This document shows, one piece after another, positions 43,082 to 53,807 of a stretch of DNA of 64,000 nt. The notes under the pieces were generated by a model. That model ran no database searches. It worked only from the letters and a program-made list of their open reading frames with translations, and was not told where the DNA came from. Each line of letters starts with the position of its first letter. Within the stretch, counting starts at the first letter, position 1. The position numbers and the translations under genes were made by a program. Source of the stretch: Microbacterium elymi (GTDB lineage: Bacteria > Actinomycetota > Actinomycetes > Actinomycetales > Microbacteriaceae); the NCBI RefSeq assembly GCF_021582895.2, contig NZ_CP091139.2, forward strand, positions 3,224,001 through 3,288,000, in the 5' to 3' direction.

Positions 43082-44813
43082 ATGGCGACCACGCTCCCCC
43101 TCCAGGACCCCACCAAGGACCGATCCGGCACCCTCCCGCCTCGGCAGGCGGCGCTGATGAGCGCCTCCCGTGTCGAGCAGAAGGGCAACATCGTCGTCCG
43201 GTGGATCACCTCCACCGACCACAAGACGATCGGGTACATGTACCTCATCGCCTCCGTCATGTTCTTCATGCTCGGCGGCGTGATGGCCCTCATCATCCGG
43301 GCGGAGCTGTTCGAGCCGGGGATGCAGATCATCCCGACGAAGGATCAGTTCAACCAGCTGTTCACGATGCACGGCACGATCATGCTGCTGATGTTCGCGA
43401 CGCCGCTGTTCGCCGGGTTCGCCAACGCGATCCTGCCGCTGCGAGCTGGGGGCGCCGGATGTCGCGTTCCCGCGGCTGAACGCGTTCGCGTTCTGGCTGT
43501 TCCTGTTCGGGTCGATCATCGCGGTGGCCGGGTTCCTGACCCCGCAGGGTGCGGCGGCGTTCGGCTGGTTCGCGTATCAGCCGTTGGCCAACGCGACATT
43601 CTCGCCGGGCGCCGGCGGCAACCTCTGGTTCATGGGCCTGGGGATCAGCGGGTTCGGGACGATCCTGGGTTCGGTGAACTTCATCACCACGGTGATCACG
43701 ATGCGCGCTCCCGGTATGACCATGTGGCGGATGCCGATCTTCTCCTGGAACACGCTGATCACCAGCATCCTGGTCATCATGGTGTTCCCGGTCCTGGCCG
43801 CCGCCGTCTTCGCGGGCGCGGCCGACCGCATCCTGGGGGCGCACCTGTATGACGCCGCGAACGGCGGTGTGCTGCTCTGGCAACATCTGTTCTGGTTCTT
43901 CGGTCATCCGGAGGTCTACATCATCGCGCTGCCGTTCTTCGGCATCGTCTCCGAGGTCTTCCCGGTCTTCAGCCGCAAGCCGATCTTCGGGTACAAGACG
44001 CTGGTGTATGCGACGATCTCCATCGCGGCGCTGTCGGTGTCGGTGTGGGCGCACCACATGTATGTCACCGGGGCGGTGCTGCTGCCGTTCTTCTCGCTGA
44101 TGACGATGCTGATCGCGGTGCCCACCGGGGTGAAGATCTTCAACTGGATCGGCACCATGTGGCGCGGATCGGTGACGTTCGAGACGCCGATGGTCTTCGC
44201 GATCGGCTTCCTGGCCTCGTTCGTGTTCGGCGGTCTGACCGGCGTCATCCTCGCCTCCCCGCCGCTGGACTTCTTCCTGTCCGACTCGTACTTCGTGGTC
44301 GCGCACTTCCACTACGTCGTGTTCGGCACGGTCGTGTTCGCGATGTTCTCCGGGTTCTACTTCTGGTGGCCGAAGTGGACCGGTAAGATGCTGAACGAGC
44401 GCCTCGGGATGGTGCACTTCTGGATGCTGTTCATCGGCTTCCATATGACGTTCCTGGTCCAGCACTGGGCAGGCGTCGACGGCATGCCGCGCCGGTACGC
44501 GGACTACGCGCCGTCCGACGGCTGGACATGGATGAACCAGGTGTCGACCATCGGCGCGATGCTGCTGGGGTCGTCGATGATCCCGTTCCTGCTGAACGTG
44601 TGGATCACCGCGCGCAAGGCGCCCAAGGTGACGGTGAACGACCCGTGGGGCTATGGCGCGTCGCTGGAGTGGGCGACCAGCTGCCCGCCGCCGCGGCACA
44701 ACTTCACGTCGATCCCGCGGATCCGCAGCGAGCGGCCCGCATTCGACCTGAACCACCCCGAGGCGGCACCCGACGGCCTCCATCTCGTCGGGGCGACCGG
44801 AGAGGCGAAGTAG
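43082..44813 (+). CDS. ctaD: Cytochrome c oxidase subunit I
   Basis: Catalytic subunit with haem a and the a3-CuB centre. Twelve membrane segments; [11 protein letters not shown] (haem a ligand His), [11 protein letters not shown] (CuB His-Tyr), [10 protein letters not shown] (CuB His pair) and FHYVVFG (a3/a ligands). One G is inserted at about 43442 (GCTGCGAGCTGG for GCTGCAGCTGG); corrected [19 protein letters not shown], 576 residues. It is followed without gap by ctaF. Confidence 0.95.
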
Positions 44814-45247
44814 ATGCGTACCAATGCGGGCCTCTGGTGGGTGATCTGCGGCTTCTTCCTGGTGGTCTGCGGCGTCTATACGACCTGGTCGGTGCTTCCG
44901 CACCCCGATCTGCCCTGGAACCACGGTGTCGAATGGGTGGGTACCGTCGGTCTGCTGTTCGTGGCGCTGATGGCGGCGCTCATCGCGTTCTACATCGGTC
45001 GCGTCCACCGCGCCCAGGGCGGCGAGCTGCCGAAGACGTGCTCACCGCTGACATCGACGACGGCGACCCGGAAGTGGGCGAGTTCGCCCCATGGTCGTGG
45101 TGGCCGCTCGTGCTGGCGCTGGCGGCCGCGTTCGCCGCCATCGGCTTCGCCGTGGGCACCTGGCTGCTCCCGATCGGACTGGGCATCTTCGCCGTCGCGA
45201 TCGTCGGCTGGGTGTACGAGTACTACCGCGGATACTTCGCCCGCTGA
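44814..45247 (+). CDS. ctaF: Cytochrome c oxidase subunit IV (actinobacterial type)
   Basis: Small actinobacterial oxidase subunit with four membrane segments (144 residues). MRTNAGLWWVICGFFLVVCG-type N-terminus and WVYEYYRGYFAR at the C-terminus are typical (end motif YEYYRGYFAR). One G is missing at about 45035, just after GCTGCC (CCGAAG for CCGGAAG); corrected GELPEDVLTADIDDGDPE. ATG directly follows the ctaD stop. Confidence 0.9.
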
Positions 45248-45260
45248 CACGCGCGTTCTG

Positions 45261-45296
45261 AAGGCCCCGGCCCGGTTGACTCCGGACCGGGGCCTT
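45261..45296 (+). terminator. Terminator hairpin after ctaF
   Basis: AAGGCCCCGG pairs with CCGGGGCCTT (10 bp) across a 16-nt loop, 13 bp after the ctaF stop. Confidence 0.75.
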
Positions 45297-45340
45297 CCTC
45301 GCACCCCTGAGGGCGGCGTGGCCTGTCGTCGGCCGGCCGG

Positions 45341-45346
45341 TAGGCT
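45341..45346 (+). promoter_or_regulatory. -10 element (TAGGCT) for the GNAT gene
   Basis: TAGGCT ends 7 nt before GTG 45354; leaderless-type spacing. Confidence 0.45.
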
Positions 45347-45353
45347 GGCTCGC

Positions 45354-45833
45354 GTGTCTCTCGCCGTCCGCACTGCGCAGCCATCCGACGTCGACGCGAT
45401 CCTGGAGGTGCAGACCGCCGCCGGCAGATCGACATCCGATCGCTTCCGGAACTGGGCGAGTCGCGCTGTGGACGGGGGCGATGAGCACCTCTGCGTGGCG
45501 CTCGAGCAGGGGGCGGTCCTCGGCTGGGCCGCCACACGTCTCTTCCGAGACCGTCAGGACGACGCTCCTTCAGGCCATTACCTGATGGGGATCACCGTGG
45601 CTCCCGCCCACCGTCGCCGGGGCGTCGCCGCGGTGCTGGTGGCTGCCCGTCTCGAGCTGCTCCGCCGCGATGGGGCAGAGCACGCCTACTACTTCACGAA
45701 TGCCCGGAACGAGGCATCCATCGCCGCACACCGCCGGTGGAGGTTCCGTGAGCTGGCGCGCGGTGCCCAGTTCCGTGGCGTGCCGTTCGACGGGGGAGAA
45801 GGCGTCCTCTTCGGCGCCCCGTTGGCCGCCTGA
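45354..45833 (+). CDS. GNAT family N-acetyltransferase
   Basis: Acetyl-CoA-dependent acetyltransferase of unknown substrate. Intact, 159 residues. The acetyl-CoA loop is ITVAPAHRRRGVAAVLV near residue 83, followed by the family's YYFTNARNEASIAAHRRWRF (core NEASIAAHRR). It is placed between two respiratory operons without an obvious functional link. GTG start with a leaderless-type promoter. Confidence 0.82.
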   Translation: MSLAVRTAQPSDVDAILEVQTAAGRSTSDRFRNWASRAVDGGDEHLCVALEQGAVLGWAATRLFRDRQDDAPSGHYLMGITVAPAHRRRGVAAVLVAARLELLRRDGAEHAYYFTNARNEASIAAHRRWRFRELARGAQFRGVPFDGGEGVLFGAPLAA

Positions 45834-45840
45834 ACCGAAG

Positions 45841-45931
45841 ACAACCTCGGCGCACGGAGGACAACCTCGGCGCACGGAGGACAACCTCGGCGCACGGAGG
45901 ACAACCTCGGCGGGGCGGGGCGGGGCGGGGC
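45841..45931 (+). repeat. Three and a half tandem 20-bp repeats followed by a GGGGC run
   Basis: ACAACCTCGGCGCACGGAGG is repeated exactly three times (45841-45900) with a fourth partial copy to 45912, then CGGGG is repeated four times up to about 45931. It lies between the convergent GNAT and qcrB genes. Exact identity between units suggests recent slippage or duplication. Units are contiguous, with no spacers, so this is not CRISPR. Confidence 0.9.
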
Positions 45932-45998
45932 AGGTGGGGGACGACGCGGGCCCCGGCGCACGGAGTGCGACGGGGCCCGGGGAGAGGGACGGGAAGGG

Positions 45999-47820
45999 CT
46001 ACTGGCCGGGGTCCTTCTCGTGGTGGTGCTTGGTATCGTCGTCGTCGGCCAGGATCGAGGTCGGACGCACCGGGATCTCGCCGGTCTTCTCCTCGAGCTC
46101 TGCCGGGCGCAGCGGGGCATCCGGGTGTCCGGCGCGCTCGTGAGCGCCCTGGATCTCGGCGTCCGCGGTCTCGGACATCTCGTGCAGCGCGTGGTGCTGG
46201 TGCGCCACGGCGGCCTCGATCTCGGACTGCGAGACCGGCGTGAGGCGATCCTCGAAGAACCACCGCGACAGGCTGGCGCGCGCGTTCTGCCAGAACCCGA
46301 TCCGGCCCTTCGCGTTGGGACGCACGATCAACGGCTCGTAGGTCTCGTAGTCCACGAGCTTGAACCGGTCGAAGTGCTCGATCGGCCGGTGGACCTCGAT
46401 GAACTCGCCGCCGGGCAGGCGGACGATGCGCCCGGACTCGTAGCCGTGCAGGACGATCTCACGGTCCTTCTTCTGCAGCGCGATGCAGATCCGCTTCGTG
46501 ACGAAGTAGCCGATGATCGGGCCGAGGATCAGCATGCCCTGCAGCGTGTGGATCACGCCCTCCATGGTCAGCTGGAAGTGCGTCGCAATGAGGTCGGAGG
46601 ATGCCGCCGCCCACAGGACCGCGTAGAAGATGACGCCGGCCACGCCGATGGCGGTGCGCGTGGCGGCGTTGCGCGGACGCTGCGCGATGTGGTGCTCGCG
46701 CTTGTCGCCGGTGACCCAGGCCTCGATGAACGGGTAGATCAGCACCAGGATGATGAACACGCCGAGGACCAGCAGCGGCAGGATGATGTTGAACGACCAG
46801 GTGTGGTCCAGCCACACGAACTCGAGGTGCGGCGGCACCAGGCGCAGCGCGCCGTCGGCGAAGCCGATGTACCAGTCGGGCTGGGTGCCCGCCGAGACCG
46901 GGGACGGGTCGTACGGCCCGTAGTTCCAGATCGGGTTGATCGTGAACAGCGAGGCGATCAGCACGATCAGCCCGAACACGATGAAGAAGAAGCCGCCCAT
47001 CTTGGACATGTACACCGGCATCATCGGGTAGCCGACGACGTTGTTGTTCTTGCGGGCCGGCCCGGCGAACTGGGTGTGCTTGTTGATCACCATCAGCATC
47101 AGGTGCACCACGAGCAGTCCGACCAGGATCGCCGGCAGGCAGGATGTGCAGGGTGTACAGGCGTCCGACGATCTGGTCGCCGGGGAACTCCCCGCCGAAC
47201 AGCAGGAACGAGGTCCAGGTGCCGATCACCGGGATGCCCTTGACCATTCCGTCGATGATGCGCAGGCCGTTGCCCGACAGCAGGTCGTCGGGCAGGGAGT
47301 AGCCGGTGAAGCCCTCGGCCATCGCCAGGATGAACAGGATGAAGCCGATCACCCAGTTCAGCTCGCGCGGCTTGCGGAATGCACCGGTGAAGAAGATGCG
47401 CAGCATGTGCACGCCGATGCCGGCCACGAAAACCAGTGCGGCCCAGTGGTGGATCTGGCGCACCAGCAGTCCGCCGCGGATGTCGAAGGACAGCCGCAGC
47501 GTCGAGTCCAGGGCCGCAGACATCTCCACGCCGCGCATCGGGACGAACGCCCCGGCGTAGTGCGTGGGGACCATGGAGGCCTGGAAGAAGAACGTCAGGA
47601 ACGTGCCGGACAGCAGGATCACCACGAAGCTCCACAGCGCGATCTCGCCGAGCATGAACGACCAGTGGTCCGGGAAGATCTTGCGTCCGAGCTCCTTGAC
47701 GAAGCCGGACAGGCTCGTGCGCTCATCGATGTAGTTCGACGCCCAGCCCACGAAGCGGCCGCCCAGGGGCTTCTCCTTCGTCTCCTCCTCGAACCGGGAG
47801 GGGGTGGTTGCGGTACTCAA
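45999..47820 (-). CDS. qcrB: Cytochrome bc1 complex cytochrome b subunit
   Basis: Quinol-oxidising subunit of the actinobacterial bcc complex. Haem-ligand His pairs lie in [21 protein letters not shown] (core HHWAALVF...HMLR) and the later [12 protein letters not shown] region; the long C-terminal extension (~150 residues) is usual for Actinobacteria. A C is inserted at about 47142 (GCCTGCC for GCTGCC on the coding strand); corrected [19 protein letters not shown], 606 residues. The likely start is TTG 47820, which overlaps the qcrA stop (TTGA). Confidence 0.93.
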
Positions 47821-48896
47821 TGGCGCTCCCAGAAGCTCGGGCCGACAGGTTCGTGGAAGTCGCTCTTGGCGACGATGTAGCCCTCGTCATCGACTTCGAT
47901 CGGCAGGCTGCGGCAGCGCACGCGCCGCCGGGCCGAAGATGACGCGGGCGCCGTGCGACACGTCGAACTGCGACTGGTGGCACGGGCACAGCAGGTGGTG
48001 CGTCTGCTGCTCGTACAGGGCGACGGGGCACCCGACGTGGGTGCAGACCTTCGAGTAGGCGACGATCCCGTCGAATCCCCAGTCCTCGTGGCCCGGCGCG
48101 GGGTGCAGCGCGTCGACGGGAAGCCGCATCAGCAGCACGATGGCCTTGGCCTTCTGATCGAGGTAGCCCTGGCTGTGGTCGAGCTTGGCGAGGTCTTCGG
48201 GGATGACGTGGAACGCCGATCCCAGGGTGACGTCCGAGGCCTTGATCGGGATGCCGCTCGGGTCGTGCGCGAGCTTCATGCCCTTCTTCCACATCGTGTG
48301 GCTGAGCAGGTAGACCGGGTCGCCGCCGCGGGGGTTGGCCGGGGTGTCCTGCGGCGCGAGACCGCGGAAAAGCGTGATGCCGGGGATGATCGAGGCCACG
48401 AGGGCGGCGAACAGCGAGTTGCGGATCATCGCGCGCCGGCCGAAGCCGGACTCCTCGTTGGCCGAGGCGAACGCCGCGACCGTGGCCTCACGGGTGGAGT
48501 CCCGGCCGCGGGTGGCGTGCCGCGGCTCGACGAACTCCTTGTCCGACATGATCGCCTTGGACCAGTGGATGGCGCCGATGCCCAGTGCCAGCAGCGCCAG
48601 GGCGATCCCCAGACCGATGAACAGGTTGTTGTGGCGGATGCTGGTGACCCGGCCGTCTTCGATCGGGAAGATCATGTACGCGGCGACGGCCCAGATGCTG
48701 AACGCGGCCGACAGGTAGAACAGCGTGTACACCGTGCGGACCGCGCGCTTCATGGCGGCCGGATCGGTGTCCGTGACGCGCTCGCGATGCGCGGGCAGGA
48801 CGTCGTTCTGCACCGGATCGGGGACCGCGACGGCGAGCCCGGGGAGGGCTTCCACGAAGCCCTCTCGTGCTCGAGCGGGTCTTCCTCGTGTGCCAT
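47817..48896 (-). CDS. qcrA: Cytochrome bc1 complex Rieske iron-sulfur subunit
   Basis: Carries the 2Fe-2S cluster of the bcc complex. Three membrane segments, as in other actinobacterial QcrA, then the Rieske domain with CTHVGC and CPCHQS. Two indels: about 47905 (GCCTGCC for GCTGCC; corrected [19 protein letters not shown], ending SFWERH) and one near 48865 in the first 17 codons. ATG 48896 gives an opening [11 protein letters not shown]; 359 residues after correction. Order qcrC-qcrA-qcrB is standard. Confidence 0.92.
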
Positions 48897-48928
48897 GGTG
48901 CTCCTCGTGCGTGGAATTCAGTGATCGA

Positions 48929-49732
48929 TCAGTTGGACTTCGCGGTGATCCACACCGTCACCCCGATGAGGGTGCCGATGCCGAAGATCCAGATGAACAG
49001 GCCTTCGGAGACGGGCCCGAGATCACCGAGTCCGAATCCGCCGGCGGACTCGTGATTCTGGAGGTACAGCAGGTACGAGATGACGTCCCGCTTCTCCTCC
49101 AGGTTCAGGTTCAGGTTGCTGAACACGGGCATGTTCTGCGGGCCGGTCACCATCGCGGCGTACATATGCAGGGCGCTCGTGCCACCCAGCGCCGGAGCGT
49201 ACTTGCCCTCGGTCAGCGCGCCGCCGGCGCCGGCCACGTTGTGGCACATGGCGCAGTTGGTGCGGAAGATGTCGCCGCCGTTGGCGACGTCGCCCTTGCC
49301 GTCCAGGGTCTCTTCGGACGGGTAGGTCGGACCGGGTGCGATGGACTGCACGAAGGCGGCCATGGCCTTGATCTGGTCCTCGGTGAACTGGGCCGGCTTC
49401 TGCGGAGCCTGCGGGCCCTGCATGGCCAGCGGCATCCGCCCGGTGGAGACCTGGAACTCGACCGCCAGCTCGCCGACGCCGTACAGCGACGGACCGCTCT
49501 CGGTGCCCTGCAGGTCCATGCCGTGGCAGGTGGCGCAGTTCGCCTGGAACAGCTTCTTGCCGTCGTCCACGGTCAGCGCGGTGGCGCTGGTCGGGCTGTC
49601 GGTGGTGGCGGCCATGGCGGCCGACGCGCCGGCGTAGACGCCGCCGGTGATCAGCAGTCCGGCGCCGATCAGGACGACGGCTGCCAGCGGGCTGCGGCGC
49701 CCAGAGGCGCGACGCTTCTTCTCACGTGCCAT
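48929..49732 (-). CDS. qcrC: Cytochrome bc1 complex dihaem cytochrome c subunit
   Basis: Passes electrons from the Rieske protein to the oxidase inside the bcc-aa3 supercomplex, replacing soluble cytochrome c. Two CxxCH haem motifs, CATCH near residue 65 and CAMCH near 160, between an N-terminal and a C-terminal membrane segment. Intact, 267 residues. ATG 49732 lies 20 bp after the ctaE stop. Confidence 0.94.
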   Translation of the reverse strand: MAREKKRRASGRRSPLAAVVLIGAGLLITGGVYAGASAAMAATTDSPTSATALTVDDGKKLFQANCATCHGMDLQGTESGPSLYGVGELAVEFQVSTGRMPLAMQGPQAPQKPAQFTEDQIKAMAAFVQSIAPGPTYPSEETLDGKGDVANGGDIFRTNCAMCHNVAGAGGALTEGKYAPALGGTSALHMYAAMVTGPQNMPVFSNLNLNLEEKRDVISYLLYLQNHESAGGFGLGDLGPVSEGLFIWIFGIGTLIGVTVWITAKSN

Positions 49733-49751
49733 TTCGGATGCAGCCTTCTTC

Positions 49752-50382
49752 TTATTTCAGGAAGTAGATGACGAGGAACAGCGCGATCCAGACGACATCG
49801 ACGAAGTGCCAGTAGTACGACACCACGATCGAGGTCGTCACCTCCTTGCGCCCGAAGTTCTTCACGGCGTAAGCGCGGCCGATCACGAGGAGGAAGGCGA
49901 TGAGGCCGCCGGTCACGTGCAGCGCGTGGAAGCCGGTGGTCAGGTAGAACGCCGAGGCGTACGCGTTGGCGTAGATCGGCATCCCCTCCATCGTCAGCTT
50001 GCGCGTACTCCCAGACCTGGCCGGAGACGAAGACCGCACCCATCGCGAAGGTGAGGAAGAACCACTCGACCATGCCCCAGCCGAGCGGTCCGCGCTTCTT
50101 CGTCGAGTACGGCTGGAAGCGCTCCGCCGCGAACACGCCCATCTGACACGTCACCGACGAGAGCACGAGGATGATCGTGTTCACGGCGGCATACGGCACG
50201 TTCAGGTGCTGTGTCATCTCCGCCCACAGATCGGGCGAGGTGCTGCGCAGGGTGAAGTAGATCGCGAACAGTCCCGCGAAGAACATCACCTCACTGCCGA
50301 GCCAGACGATGGTGCCCACGGCGACCGGGTCTGGTCGCTTCACTGTGCGCAGAGCCTGATTGAAAGTCGCTGGGGTCGTCAC
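49752..50382 (-). CDS. ctaE: Cytochrome c oxidase subunit III
   Basis: Five-helix (actinobacterial-type) subunit III, first gene of the ctaE-qcrCAB operon. [22 protein letters not shown] and [12 protein letters not shown] are typical ([19 protein letters not shown]). One base is inserted at about 50000 (GCGCAAGCTG for GCGCAGCTG); corrected [19 protein letters not shown], 209 residues. The chosen GTG 50382 starts [14 protein letters not shown]. The operon is divergent from trpD. Confidence 0.93.
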
Positions 50383-50555
50383 GCTCCCATTATGGCCGAT
50401 TCTGAGGCGGGATATTCGCATCGACGTGCCCGGTTGGACGCTGTCGCGCACTTAGGGGAGCCTAAGAGGATGCCGCACATCGGTCGGGTATCGACCCTCG
50501 GTGCGCTGGGAACGCGCTGGGAATCCCCGGTGAACGGCGGCGCACCCGGCCTCGC

Positions 50556-50561
50556 TAGGAT
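50556..50561 (+). promoter_or_regulatory. -10 element (TAGGAT) for trpD
   Basis: TAGGAT ends 8 nt before ATG 50570, leaderless-type spacing; no ribosome binding site. Confidence 0.5.
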
Positions 50562-50569
50562 CTTCAGTC

Positions 50570-51631
50570 ATGGCAGATCTCACGTCGTGGCCCGAACTCC
50601 TGACCACCCTCCTGAAGGGCAGCGACCTGAGTGTCGCCGAGGCGACCTGGGCGATGCGCCAGGTCATGTCGGGCAGCGCGACGCCGTCCCAGCTGGCCGG
50701 GTTCCTGGTGGCCCTGCGCGCCAAGGGCGAGACGGTGGACGAGATCGTCGGCTTCCGCGACGCGATCCTGGAGGCCGCCGTTCCGCTGCCGGTGGACGCG
50801 GATGTGCTGGACATCGTCGGCACCGGCGGCGACCGGGTGGGCACGGTCAACATCTCCACCATGGCGGCGGTCGTGGCCGCGGCATCCGGTGTGCCGGTCG
50901 TCAAGCACGGGAACAAGGCGGCCAGCTCGTCGTCCGGGTCATCGGACGTGCTCGCCGCGCTCGGACTGGACCTGACGCTCGAGCCCGACCGAGTGGCCGA
51001 GACCCTGCGCCGGACGGGGATCACCTTCGCGTTCGCGTCGGCGTTCCACCCCGGCTTCCGCCACGCCGGCGTCACCCGTGCCGAGCTCGGGGTGCCGACC
51101 GTCTTCAACTTCCTCGGGCCGCTGTGCAACCCCGCCCGCGCCGAGGCCAACGCCGTGGGCGTCGCGCAACTGGACCGGGTGCCGCTGATCACCGGCGTGT
51201 TCCAGACCCGCGGCGCGACCGCCCTGGTGTTCCGCGGCGACGACGGGCTGGACGAGATGAGCACCACGGGGCACAGCCGGGTGTGGGAGGTGAGTCTGGG
51301 CGACGTGCATGAGCACGACATCTACCCGCCGGACCTGGACCTTCCGCTGGCGCGGCTGGACGATCTGCTCGGCGGCGACCCGCAGCACAACGCCGAGGTC
51401 GTGCGGCAGACCCTGCGCGGAGGCACCGGGCCGATCCGCGACATCGTGCTGCTGAACGCGGCCGCCGGCCTGGTCGCCTACCGGCTGTTCCGCGACCCGA
51501 CCGAGGTGCAGCGTCCGATCCTGGACCGGCTCGCCGAGGGCGTGCGCACCGCGGAGGAGACGATCGACAGCGGTGCGGCGGCCGCCAAGCTGGACGAATG
51601 GGTCTCGGCGACCCACGCGCACGTGGACTGA
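50570..51631 (+). CDS. trpD: Anthranilate phosphoribosyltransferase
   Basis: Second step of tryptophan synthesis: transfers phosphoribose from PRPP to anthranilate. VGTGGDRVGTVNISTMAAVVAAASG and [22 protein letters not shown] are the PRPP- and metal-binding segments (VGTGGD; KHGNKAASS). Intact, 353 residues. It is isolated from other trp genes; its place beside ctaE is conserved in actinobacteria such as M. tuberculosis. Confidence 0.95.
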   Translation: MADLTSWPELLTTLLKGSDLSVAEATWAMRQVMSGSATPSQLAGFLVALRAKGETVDEIVGFRDAILEAAVPLPVDADVLDIVGTGGDRVGTVNISTMAAVVAAASGVPVVKHGNKAASSSSGSSDVLAALGLDLTLEPDRVAETLRRTGITFAFASAFHPGFRHAGVTRAELGVPTVFNFLGPLCNPARAEANAVGVAQLDRVPLITGVFQTRGATALVFRGDDGLDEMSTTGHSRVWEVSLGDVHEHDIYPPDLDLPLARLDDLLGGDPQHNAEVVRQTLRGGTGPIRDIVLLNAAAGLVAYRLFRDPTEVQRPILDRLAEGVRTAEETIDSGAAAAKLDEWVSATHAHVD

Positions 51632-51638
51632 GCAGGCG

Positions 51639-52641
51639 ATGCACCCGCGCGCGGCCCTGGAGGAGATCGCCTCGCTGCTGGAGCGGGAGCGCGCCTCACG
51701 GTACCGGTCGAAGGCGTTCCGCACCGCCGCGACGGCGATCGAGGGGCTGTCCGAGGACGAGCTGCGCGACCCGGCGCTTGCGCCGCCGCAAGGGGATCGG
51801 GGACTCTACGTTCGCCGTGATCCGGCAGGCGCTGGCCGGCACCGTGCCGGACTATCTGGCCGAACTGCGCGCGCAGTCCGGGACGGTGCTCGCCTCGACG
51901 CTGCGGCCGCAGCTGCGCGGTGATCTGCACGCGCACAGCGACTGGTCGGACGGGCTCACGCCGATCCCGCCGATGGTGGAGGCGGCACGGGCCCTCGGAC
52001 ACGAGTACCTGGCGCTGACCGACCACTCGCCGCGTCTGCGGGTCGCGAACGGACTGTCGCCGCAGCGGCTGCGCGAGCAGCTGGCCGTGGTCGCCCAGAC
52101 GAACGCGGAGGGCGAAGGGGGCTTCACGCTGCTGGCAGGCATCGAGGTGGACATCCTCGAGACCGGGATGCTGGATCAGGAGACCGAGCTGCTGGAAGCG
52201 CTCGACGTGGTCGTGGCGTCCGCGCATTCGAAGCTGCGGATGGAGCGGGCGCCGATGACGGCGCGGCTGGTGGCCGCGGCATCCCACCCCCAGGTGGACG
52301 TGCTCGGCCACGTGACCGGACGGCTGGTGGAGGGAGCCCGGGGCACGCGCCCGCCGTCGGATTTCGACGCCCGCGCGGTGTTCGAGGCGTGCGCGGCGCA
52401 CGGTGTGGCGGTGGAGATCAATTCGCGCCCGGAGCGGCAGGATCCGCCGGATGACCTGCTCGCCCTGGCCCTCGACCTGGGCTGCCTGTTCTCGATCGAC
52501 TCCGACGCACACGCGCCGGGCAGGCTGTCGCTGATCGACCATGGCGCGGCGCGTGCCGCGCAGGCGGGCGTACCGGCCGAGCGGATCGTGACCACGTGGC
52601 CGCTCGCACGGCTGCGGGAATGGACGGGGCGGGCCCGCTGA
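51639..52641 (+). CDS. PHP domain phosphoesterase (PolX/DNA polymerase X C-terminal-like)
   Basis: Metal-dependent phosphoesterase. The N-terminal ~95 residues resemble the helix-hairpin-helix region of PolX (RRKGIGDSTFAVIRQAL); the PHP domain follows with LRGDLHAHSDWSDG, LTDHSPRL, AGIEVDIL, VVASAHSKL, DVLGHVTGR and SIDSDAHAPG, which supply the metal ligands. A T is inserted at about 51780 (GCTTGCG for GCTGCG). 333 residues. A polymerase domain is lacking, so a stand-alone phosphatase is likely. Confidence 0.85.
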
Positions 52642-52649
52642 CGCGCAGC

Positions 52650-52681
52650 GCCGCCCGGCCGATCCAGGTCGGCCGGGCGGC
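52650..52681. terminator. Bidirectional terminator hairpin
   Basis: A perfect 13-bp stem, GCCGCCCGGCCGA with its complement, and a 6-nt loop, between the convergent PHP and SHOCT genes. Confidence 0.75.
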
Positions 52682-52704
52682 GGAATCAGGGTCTGTGCCC
52701 GGTC

Positions 52705-53022
52705 TCAGTGCCCGGGCGGCACCGGCGCGTTCGCCCGCAGCACCTCGAGGCGCTTGCGGTACTCGACCTCGTCGATGTCGCCCTGCGCGTATCGCTCGGC
52801 GAGCGTCGTCTCGGCCTGTCGGCTCGGGTTCATCCGGCCGTACGGGCCGTAGCCGCCCTCCATCGCGCGGCGCCGCCACCGCCGTCCGAAGACGGCGAAC
52901 AGCACGACGAACACGAGGATCCAGAACAGCGGGATGAGCAGGAACCACGGACCGAAGAACGGGCCGCCCCAGTGGGCGGCGTGAACGGCCGGAGCGGCCG
53001 CTGTGGCGAGTGCGGTGATCAT
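52705..53022 (-). CDS. Small membrane protein with C-terminal SHOCT domain
   Basis: A 105-residue protein: short N-terminal segment, one strong membrane helix (GPWFLLIPLFWILVFVVLF, in part WILVFVVLFAVF), a basic RRWRRRAM patch and a C-terminal SHOCT motif (LAERYAQGDIDEVEYRKRLEVL; core DIDEVEYRKRLEVL). SHOCT domains are short oligomerisation-type modules. It follows a two-component pair on the same strand and may be its target; this is inference. Confidence 0.75.
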   Translation of the reverse strand: MITALATAAAPAVHAAHWGGPFFGPWFLLIPLFWILVFVVLFAVFGRRWRRRAMEGGYGPYGRMNPSRQAETTLAERYAQGDIDEVEYRKRLEVLRANAPVPPGH

Positions 53023-53144
53023 GATGACCCTCTCGTGATTCGAAAGCCGCGACGATCGCAGCTCATGGAATCCAGTGAACGCGGGTCGCGGCATCCGCGA
53101 ATCCGCCGAGGGGAGTGTTGTGCGCTGCTCCGCGGGGAGTACTG

Positions 53145-53807
53145 CTACTGCCAGCCGGGGGTGATCATCCCGGATTCGTAGCCGATCACGACCAGCTTGC
53201 GCGCGATCGCGCGCATGCAGCTTCTGCATGATCCGCGAGACGTGCGTCTTCGCGGTGAGCGGCGACAGGAACAGGCGGGCGGCGATCTCGTCGTTGGTCA
53301 GGCCGTGCGCCACCAGACGCAGCACCTCGGCCTCGCGCTCGGTCAGCTCCGCGAGGATGCGCCGGTCCGGGGCATCCCGCAGCCCGCCCGCCGCCCGCTC
53401 GAGCAGGCGGCGGGTCACGCCGGGCGACAGCAGCGCGTCGCCGGCGGCGACCACCCGCACCGCGCGGATGAGGTCGACCGGCTCGGTGTCCTTGACCAGG
53501 AACCCGCTCGCGCCGGCACGGATGGCGCGGGCCACGTACTCGTCCAGCTCGAACGTGGTCACGATCACCACCCGCAGCTCGGCCAGCGCCGGATCGGCGG
53601 CGATCTGCTCGGTCGTCCACAGGCCGTCCCCGTCGGGCATCCGGATGTCCAGCAGCGCGACATCCACCGGAGTCTCGCGCACCCGCCGCAGCGCTCCTCG
53701 CCGCCGGACGCCTCCACCCGCACCTCGATGTCGGGCTCGGAGTCGAGCAGGGCGCGGAACCCGGCGCGGACGAGCTGGTGGTCGTCGGCGATGGCGACGC
53801 GGATCAT
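53145..53807 (-). CDS. NarL/LuxR-type response regulator
   Basis: REC domain ([14 protein letters not shown], phospho-Asp in [11 protein letters not shown], Lys in FLVKDTEPV) plus a LuxR helix-turn-helix ([21 protein letters not shown], in part [12 protein letters not shown]). Two indels cancel in length: a lost base near 53695 (GAGCGCTGCGG for GAGGCGCTGCGG) and a gained one at about 53208 (GCAAGC for GCAGC). Corrected, the end reads [19 protein letters not shown] and stops at 53145; 220 residues. ATG 53807 overlaps the kinase stop. Confidence 0.9.

Noticed and set aside
45841..45931. CRISPR-like array
   Set aside because: Units are contiguous with no unique spacers, and no cas gene is nearby.
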